This document shows positions 56,791-64,000 of a stretch of DNA of 64,000 nucleotides, in pieces. Origin of the DNA: Siphonodentalium dalli (lineage: Eukaryota > Mollusca > Scaphopoda > Gadilida > Siphonodentaliidae); the NCBI GenBank assembly GCA_032622095.1, contig CP136067.1:52739899-52803898 (forward strand). The letters run 5' to 3'. A model generated the notes under the pieces. It worked only from the letters and a program-made list of their open reading frames with translations, did no database searches and had not been told where the DNA came from. Within the stretch, counting starts at the first letter, position 1; every line of letters starts with the position of its first letter. The position numbers and the translations under genes are program-made.

Positions 56791-57529
56791 TTTTGCAAGA
56801 CGGTCTTGATAATCATTTTAACGACAAACCACACAGGATGTTAATATAGAATGTCAACAACTATGTGCTTTATTTTATTGGACGGATGTTTTAATTAAAT
56901 GGGAATGAAATTGGTGTAGAACATTTCCAAAATGCCCGCCAAAAATATGAAAAATGGTAAATATTGTCCCAGGGTGTCCTGCAATGGCTTACAAGTTGTG
57001 GTTGATATATACAATTGGCTAATCTGTATTATATACATTGAATACTTATATGTCTGATGCACCATGGATCAATGTTTCTATTGTCACCACTGACATCACC
57101 AGAAATATTGGATATTTCTCTCACAAACTTGACATAAATATCGGCAAAAATTAACTTTTCAGGGTTGGACAATTTTTTTAAGTAAAATGCAACTATCATT
57201 GGTATCAAAGGTATTTATTGTTTTGGTCTATCTTAAATGTGTCACAATACGGTGTTTATAGACCAAATTGCTCAAGATGGCTTCCAAAATGGCAACCAAA
57301 TTTGTAAAAAGTTAATTTTTTACATATATCCCGAACATTATTATCTGCGTTATTCGACAAGGTAGCAAACTGTGACTCACTTGGTTATTATACGTGTTAG
57401 TTAATTAACCGACAACTACGTTCTATTCTGTTTGTCCCAGTTCCGTATGGGGCATGACAAATTCATTTTAAAGTTGCAGTATGGAAAAAAGTGATCAACT
57501 GGATAAAAGATGGATGCCAATATGGCAGC

Positions 57530-58660
57530 CAGGGAGTTACTGTATGATCATAGGTGATGTGAATAGGTATACAGGGAGTTACTGTATGGTCATGAATGAT
57601 GTGAATAGGTATACAATGAGTGACTATATGGTTATGAGTGGGGTGTCCATGGTGAGATGCATAGGAATAGAAGGAGTGGCTGTATGGGCATGTGTGAGGT
57701 GAATCGGTATACATGTAGTGACTGTACGGTATATTGTGTGTGGCCGATGTGATCGTATGGGCATTGCTGTGGTTTATAGATATAACGAGAGTAGCTACAT
57801 GGTCATCCGTGTGTTGTTTATGTATATATGGAGTGACTGTAAGGTCGTGATGTATATGTGTACCGTGTGTGGCTGTATTGTGACATGTGGTGTATATGTA
57901 TATTTGTGCTGTCTGTATGATCATGGATGGATTGCGTAGATAAATAGGGTGTGATTTTATGGTTATGGGTAATGTGTATAGGTGCACATGGTATGCCTGT
58001 GGTCAAGATTGAAGTTATATGCATACCTGGAATAAGCTTTATGGTTATTGACGAGCGTGTGGCTATATAGGGAGTGCCATTTTGGTAACGGGTGGGTCGT
58101 ATATTTATATATGTTGTATTATCATCGGTGGTGTATATGGTGTAGATGAATGATCATGGATGGCGTGTATGAGTATACAGTGAGTTGATTAATTGTCATG
58201 TGTGAGGTGTATATGCAAGTATGAGACTTATGAGTGGTCGTGTGTGCGGGTATTGGTATATTTGGAAGGGCTCACCATTGGTGGGTGAGGTGTATATGTA
58301 TATCTGAATTGACTCTATGGTCATGGGTATGGCGAATAGATATACATGTAGTGGCTGTATGGTCCATGCTGAGATGAATAGGTATAAAATGAGTGACTGT
58401 ATGATCGTGAATGTGAAATAGTATGTATACATAGAGTGACTATATGGTCAGGTGTAGGAGTATACCTGGTGTTCATGCATGGTGATTCATGGCTGTATCG
58501 TCATTTGTGGCATGTACCGGTATAGCCAAATAAGGCTGTATGGTCAGGTGTACGTGTATAGAGTGGGTGACTATATTGTCATTTGTGTGGTGTGTATGTA
58601 CATATGAGGTCATGGGATGCGTTGTACATGTATAATTTGGGTGGCTATCGCTTTCCACAA
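57530..58660 (-). repeat. Minisatellite core, left half (inverted)
   Basis: Units of GGTATACAGGGAGTTACTGT, ATGGTCATGAATGATGTGAA, with a period of about 40 bp. Reverse complement of the units at 8430-9530. Confidence 0.85.
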
Positions 58661-58759
58661 TAACTCAAGGATATGTTAATCAATAGAGAGGTCATGTCAA
58701 AGAGTTCTCCACCTTGATAGTGTTTGTGTACATGGGGAACTTTAAACGTGAAAAGCGAT

Positions 58760-59680
58760 AGCCACCCATTACCACACAGTCATTCCATATATGCATAAAC
58801 ACCACATACATAACAATATAGTGACCAACTGTATAAACGTACACCTGACCCATGACCATGGATGGCCATACAGCCATGCGTCACAATGCATGTACACCGG
58901 GTATAATCCAAAAGATGACCCATAACCATAGAGTCACCCATTCATCTCACCATTGGCCATACGGTCATCCCATGTATACCTATTCTCCACACACACATGG
59001 TCAAATAGACATTCAATATATACATCAACACCACAACAATGACCATATAGTCACCTCGGGTATACATATCCACCTCACCAATGGTCATATAGCCACTCGC
59101 TTCATACACATACCCTCATCCGTGGCACCTGGTATACTCCTTCATTTGACCTATGGCCATATAGTCACCCCGTGTGTACCTATTCAAAACATTCATACAT
59201 GATCATGGTCAATCATTGTATATATATTCACCTCACCCTTGGCCATGTCACTCCCTGTATCCCTATTTGTCACACCATAGCAGAATAGCCACTCAAGATA
59301 TACTAATACTCCCCAGCCATGTCAGTATATTCAATCCATGTATGCATATGCACATCATCCATGGCCATATAGCCGCTCGCTATATACACATACCCCTCGC
59401 CCATGACCATATAGCAACACATGTGTATGCCCGTATAACCTACACATGACCATACCGCAACGAGTCACCAAGCAGGAACACCGGGTATACTCATACACCT
59501 GACACATGACAATTTAGTCACTCCCTGCATAGCTATTCATTACATTTATGATCATACAGTCACTCATTGTATACATACATGTACTCGTCTCACCATTGAC
59601 CATACAATAACTCCCTGTATACCTATTCACCTTACCTATGATCATATAGTAACTCCGTGGCATTCACCCTATATCCAGTT
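58760..59680 (+). repeat. Minisatellite core, right half
   Basis: Units CCATATAGTCACCTCGGGTA, CCACCTCACCAATGGTCATA in plus orientation, same family as 8430-9530. Confidence 0.85.
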
Positions 59681-61294
59681 GATATGTTTTATCATAATGG
59701 ACCAGAATAGCCACATATTATGGTTCATCTCAGTTCCGTTTCAACGTTCTGCCAATTTCCTTTCAATAATATGACAAGAATCACAAAAGAGGTTCTCCGC
59801 CAAATTTCATACTGCAACTTTAAAATGAATTTGTCATGCCCCATACGGAACTGGAACAAACATAATAGAACGTGGTTGTCAGCTAATTAACTAACACGTA
59901 TAATAACCAAGTGAGTCACAATTTAATACCTTGTCGGATAACGCAGAGAATAATGTTCGGGATATATGTAAAAAAATAACTTTTTACAAATTTGGTTGCC
60001 ATTTTGGAAGCCATCTTGAGCAATTTGGTCTATAAACACCGTAGTGTGACACATTTAAGATAGACCAAAACAATAAATACCTTTGATACCAATGATAGTT
60101 GCATTTTACTTTTAAAAATTGTCCAATTGTCCAATTTTTGCCGATATTTATGTCAAGTTTGTGAGAGAAATATCCAATATTTCTGGTGATGTCAGTGGTG
60201 ACAATAGAAACAATGATCCATGGTGCATCAGACATGTAAGTATTCAATGTATATAATACAGATTAGCCAATTGTATATATCAACCACAACTTGTAAGCCA
60301 TTGCAGGACACCCTGGGACAATATTTACCATTTTTCATATTTTTGGCGGGCATTTTGGAAATGTTCTACACCAATTTCATTCCCATTGAAGTAAAACATC
60401 CGTCCAATAAAATAAAGCACATAGTTGTTGACATTCTATATTAACATCCTGTGTGGTTTGTCGTTAAAATGACTATCAAGACCGTCTTGCAAAAAAATCG
60501 AAAATTTCACCCCTCTTTTTCAAATCCTCTTTCTGTATCTATTACTGAACCCTCGTAAATGGCAAATGTCTTAAAATGACGCTATAATATCACGCTTGAT
60601 GCCTGTCTCAAATACATTGCCATTTACTAGGATTAATGTGAAGAAAAATGGAAGATATGGTGAGATATTAATTAAATTTCCTATTTTCGTGCATATGACG
60701 TCATTTTTCGGCGGCCATTTTGAATTTTCTTCGAAATTATTTGCCGTCATTTTGAAGAAGGACATCATACCAACAAAATGGCATACATTTTGTCTGTGTC
60801 TTTTGCTAACAACCGATCTATTACAACGATTAAATACAGCAAAATCGTCTTGCAAAAAAAATCGAAAATTTCACCCCTATTTTTCAAATCCTCTTTCTGT
60901 ATCTATTACTGAACCCTCGTCAATGGCAAATGTCTTAAAATGACGCTATAATATCACGCTTGATGACTGTCTCAAAAACATTGCCATTTACTAATGATTA
61001 ATATGAAGAAAAATGGAAGATATGGTGAAATATTATCTGGATACCATAGGGAACAATAAAAATAAGGTTATTTGTAATCATCGGGGGGGGGGTGCAGGTG
61101 GACCTTATTGGGTCCCCGACTACTAGCTAATGAATAATATTATTTGATTGACTTAATAAATAACATCTAATAAATATTCTTCATCTTAATCACAAATTTA
61201 AGAAGTCCTTCTGGCATAGGAGGACATATAGATCTATATAGTGAATATTTATAGTCGTTTGATTTGCACCAAGTGAACTCGGCGCATATATAAT

Positions 61295-61480
61295 TGATAG
61301 AACAAACCACTATTATGATGATCGTGTCGTTATTTGTTTAAAATACGTATCAATTGACATACACGCACCCGTTCCCTCATTAAAATCAACATATTTCGCC
61401 CATGTTAGGGGAACTCCGCGAATTCTGGGACATCCGCAAAGGGAGCTCCGCAAATAGGGATCTACTGCAAATCGTCACAC
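61295..61480 (+). repeat. Repeat G, third copy
   Basis: GATAGAACAAACCACTATTA, AAAATACGTATCAATTGACA, CGCACCCGTTCCCTCATTAA and GATCTACTGCAAATCGTCA match 51540-51870. Confidence 0.7.
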
Positions 61481-61569
61481 CGACATGACATTGGGAATTC
61501 CCATGTTTATTTATATAATTTTGACGTCACGTGAACAAAGTTTCTTCAACCTAGCCACCAGAGACCTCT

Positions 61570-62080
61570 AGCGTTAATTACGGTTTTAGTTATTAGTTTT
61601 ACATTCATCTTCATTGGTTTTACGTTTTAGTTATTAGTTTTACATTCATCTTCATTGGTTTTACATTCATCTTCATTGGTTTGACAATAAGGTATATTAT
61701 TTTGATGACGATAATCATTGATCGTGGGAAATCGTCTATTGGTTTGAAATATGTCTATTGATTAAGAAAATATGGCTATTGAAACGGAATGTACGTTTAT
61801 TGAATATGCGATAGCTGTACTAATTGTTTGATATTATATATTAGTTGAACAATGAATACTATTAAATTAAAATAGAACATTAATTCTGCATCGGTCCACA
61901 TTGATTATGAATCTATATCTATTAAAATGGCATTTTATCTTATTGAATCCAAGAACGACTGTTGGTTTGAAAATGGAGACTATTGGTTTGAAATCGATTG
62001 CTAATAAAACGGGATAGACTTATATTGAATGTGCGATGCATTTAATTGTTTTCACAAACCACCATTAACTTTTATTTCAT
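61570..62080 (+). repeat. Short tandem repeats of TTACATTCATCTTCATTGGT
   Basis: Three units at 61597-61681 plus a duplicated GTTTTAGTTATTAGTTTTAC. Further on, CTATTGGTTTGAAAT recurs at 61737, 61977 and nearby, and GGAATGTACGTTTATTGAAT resembles GGGATAGACTTATATTGAAT. No gene. Confidence 0.6.
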
Positions 62081-62474
62081 GTAATTTCCGACCGAATGGC
62101 CGCCCATAGATTTGTCCAATTTTCACCATGATGCAACTCAATGGCTATCATATATGGAACTTTAATAAGAAAATGACCCTTGCATGTAATCTACTGTAAC
62201 TATATGTGATTTTACAATAATAACACGCGATATAGATATATTGATAAACATGTGGTTCATACACATAATTCAGTGATAATGTTCACTATTCTACAAATCT
62301 AACGCTTATCAAGATTGAAGTTTCAACCTTCAGAATTTGGTTGCAATTTGGATGAATTTTTTTTTTTCATCAATTTACAAATGTTTAATGGCAGCAAAAT
62401 ATAGTATAATTATGCATGAGTTGTGTGTTAAACAATCTATATTTATGTAAGTTCAGTCACTGTTAAAGACATGT

Positions 62475-62850
62475 TATGTACTTGTTCGGGTGCGTGAAAC
62501 TGATAAGTTATCATTCAGGCGCTATCACAACTGGAGGAATGTAATATTCTACTAACATCGCCGAAAATTTTAAGCAAATCGACCGAACCACTCCATAGAA
62601 AACATCGTCAGAACAACGCTCGATTGTAAATATTTACTACTCGATTCGGGACGCATCTATCGGCGATAAACTAACGAAAACGATTTCGCCATCGAGAGTG
62701 ATTGCATTTAATTCACATATAAGAATGATAGATATGTGTTGTCAATTTGGATATACTATTTGTAAAAATTACTACTTTGAACAAGATTATACTCCATTTC
62801 TATTTCATCACCACACCGGAGTGTTTCACATCATTTTATATTGTTAGGTC
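62475..62850 (+). repeat. Dispersed repeat C, copy 3 (most complete)
   Basis: ATGTACTTGTTCGGGTGCGT to CCGGAGTGTTTCACATCA. The ends have imperfect complementarity to each other. Copies at 22490-22800 and 53585-54620. 62080-62475 and 62850-63085 show no gene. Confidence 0.75.
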
Positions 62851-63087
62851 GCGTATAATTTTGTAATATTAGCATGACATGCTATGGTGCTTATTCTGTT
62901 TTATATATATTTAAAGGCACGGGTGGCGTTCGTTGCAGAAATATTCATATTTGTTCAAATCGCCATCAACAGATGGAATATTAAAATATATATAGTTTTG
63001 TTCATATGCCAAACATAATCAGCGCGTAAATAGTATATTGTCGTCAAAACGTACGATGGTGTACGTAAACAAGAGCCTGCTCGTGTT

Positions 63088-63215
63088 AGGGTACGTTCAT
63101 GCGCTGGCAATATTGCACTGCAAACTGCAAAAATGCCAGCTGCAAAATTGCCAAAACGGATTCATTTCTGCCCGCTGTCAACAAATCAAGAGTTAAGGTT
63201 GTTCCACACCGGGCG
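63088..63215 (+). mobile_element. Solo AGGGTACGTTCA terminus, cut by the window edge
   Basis: AGGGTACGTTCATGCGCTGG, CAAACTGCAAAAATGCCAGC and TGCCAAAACGGATTCATTTC match the left end of the element at 37845. No partner end by 64000. The remaining 63215-64000 has no gene that I can support. Confidence 0.65.
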
Positions 63216-64000
63216 CGAGTGAGCGATTATAACGGCCGTTTTCTAACGTCCGTAGCAGTTCAAAGCGCGCGATTTTTATGTTCACACCGAAAGCGACCGA
63301 CTCGCTGACCACGAGGCGATTATAGCAGTGATGTTATGCTTCGTCGAATTGTCGCTTTGTTGCAAACCAGCGAGATAATTGGACGGCTCTCAAATAGGTG
63401 TTTATACGACCGTTATTTTTCTATTTGATGACGGCACACTGATTTGTCGCCGCGATAATGGAGGACTTTAGCGAGAGGCTAATAATCGAAGTACAACGGA
63501 AATTGTTTCTGAAACATTTACATTTGTAATCATGTTGTCTATGTCAAAGGCCCTGTTTGCAATTCGTGTGAGTCCCGAACTTTCCAAATACTGAAAACTG
63601 GCTACAACAAACACAGAAAACTTGAAGATAGACAGTAGCGACATGATTTAAACTGATCGCAACTTCGTAGAATAGCGAAGACCGCATCCGATACTTCCAA
63701 GAAATATTACAAAGGCATAACGACAGAAAGCGGGGCGTGGTTTGCAAATGTTCCAGTGAAAGAGTTACGACTGATCACGTTTTAAATGGCGTAGTATTGG
63801 ATGAAGCGCATCTGTCCATCAACCTTGGTCTTATTTGATCGAAAACAAATGACACGAAATCGCCCACATAAAACCGGAAGTCATTCTTCTAATCACAAGC
63901 GAATACAAAGGTAGACAATCGAATAGGTTCACTCTGTTTCGATTCTCAAGCTTCCTATATCGGGTGTGTAGTTTTTAAATTAGCAATGGACACAAAACAC

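Larger units (their letters stand above)
55889..61122. mobile_element. Giant 5234-bp foldback element with mirrored minisatellite core
   Basis: Outer ends are TAGTCGGGGAGCCAATAAGG and, in reverse complement, TAGTCGGGGACCCAATAAGG, followed by AAGGTCCACCTGCACC and a C-run. Arms are about 55889-57480 and 59810-61122 and appear highly similar by eye. The left arm has a 366-bp tandem unit (56079 and 56445). The right arm has lost about 290 bp of it. The core is the 40-bp minisatellite in opposite orientations, 57530-58660 and 58760-59680, meeting at GGGTGGCTATCGCTTT / AAAAGCGATAGCCACCC. Flanking duplication is short and ambiguous (TA or CTA). No transposase seen; overlapping 115- and 94-codon frames in the arms are repeats of each other. 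Confidence 0.85.

Overview
This is a piece of an animal nuclear genome, most likely a lophotrochozoan and probably a mollusc. That assignment is inference from four things: AT-rich, intron-dominated DNA with GT-AG splice signals; a C-type lectin exon; APE-type LINEs; and a very dense load of foldback elements, MITEs and minisatellites. I see no bacterial operon, CRISPR array, rRNA or convincing tRNA.

Host gene. Three minus-strand exon candidates, listed in transcript order, fit one gene. The first is the C-terminal part of a C-type lectin domain (52695-52948, ending in phase 1). The second is a Thr-rich, mucin-like exon (41362-41799, 438 bp, phase 1-1). The third is a terminal exon with two N-glycosylation sequons, one transmembrane helix and a 9-residue basic tail (20099-20340, starting in phase 1). 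All junction phases agree. They suggest a membrane-anchored lectin with an O-glycosylated stalk, whose introns (about 10.9 and 21.0 kb) are packed with mobile elements. The 5' exons would lie beyond the right edge or were missed.

Layout. 1-14.6 kb: dispersed repeats in direct and inverted copies, including a degenerate foldback whose core is a 40-bp minisatellite (7.6-10.6 kb). 14.8-19 kb: a 130-bp tandem array rich in TCAAGGTCA motifs, a duplicated block, a piggyBac-like MITE and a near-perfect 1260-bp palindrome (17715-18974, 8-bp TSD). 20.5-35.5 kb: a hAT-like shell with 8-bp TSD, filled by an APE-type LINE whose ORF1 is interrupted by a 2991-bp TIR element, and by a second TIR element (30.5-33.9 kb). 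36-41 kb: a hAT terminus, minisatellites, a 1450-bp TIR element and an array of palindromic ACTTAAGT sites. 42.1-45.5 kb: inverted arms enclosing a telomere-like hairpin, a palindromic MITE and a Mutator-like element. 45.8-47.8 kb: a decayed LINE. 48-55.9 kb: MITEs, minisatellites and the lectin exon. 55.9-61.1 kb: a giant 5.2-kb foldback element with a mirrored minisatellite core. 61-64 kb: dispersed repeats and a solo TIR.

The only likely host function is the lectin gene. Everything else is mobile or repetitive DNA, and most of it has inverted-repeat architecture. Repeat boundaries were set by eye from matching sequence and are approximate unless a TSD is given.
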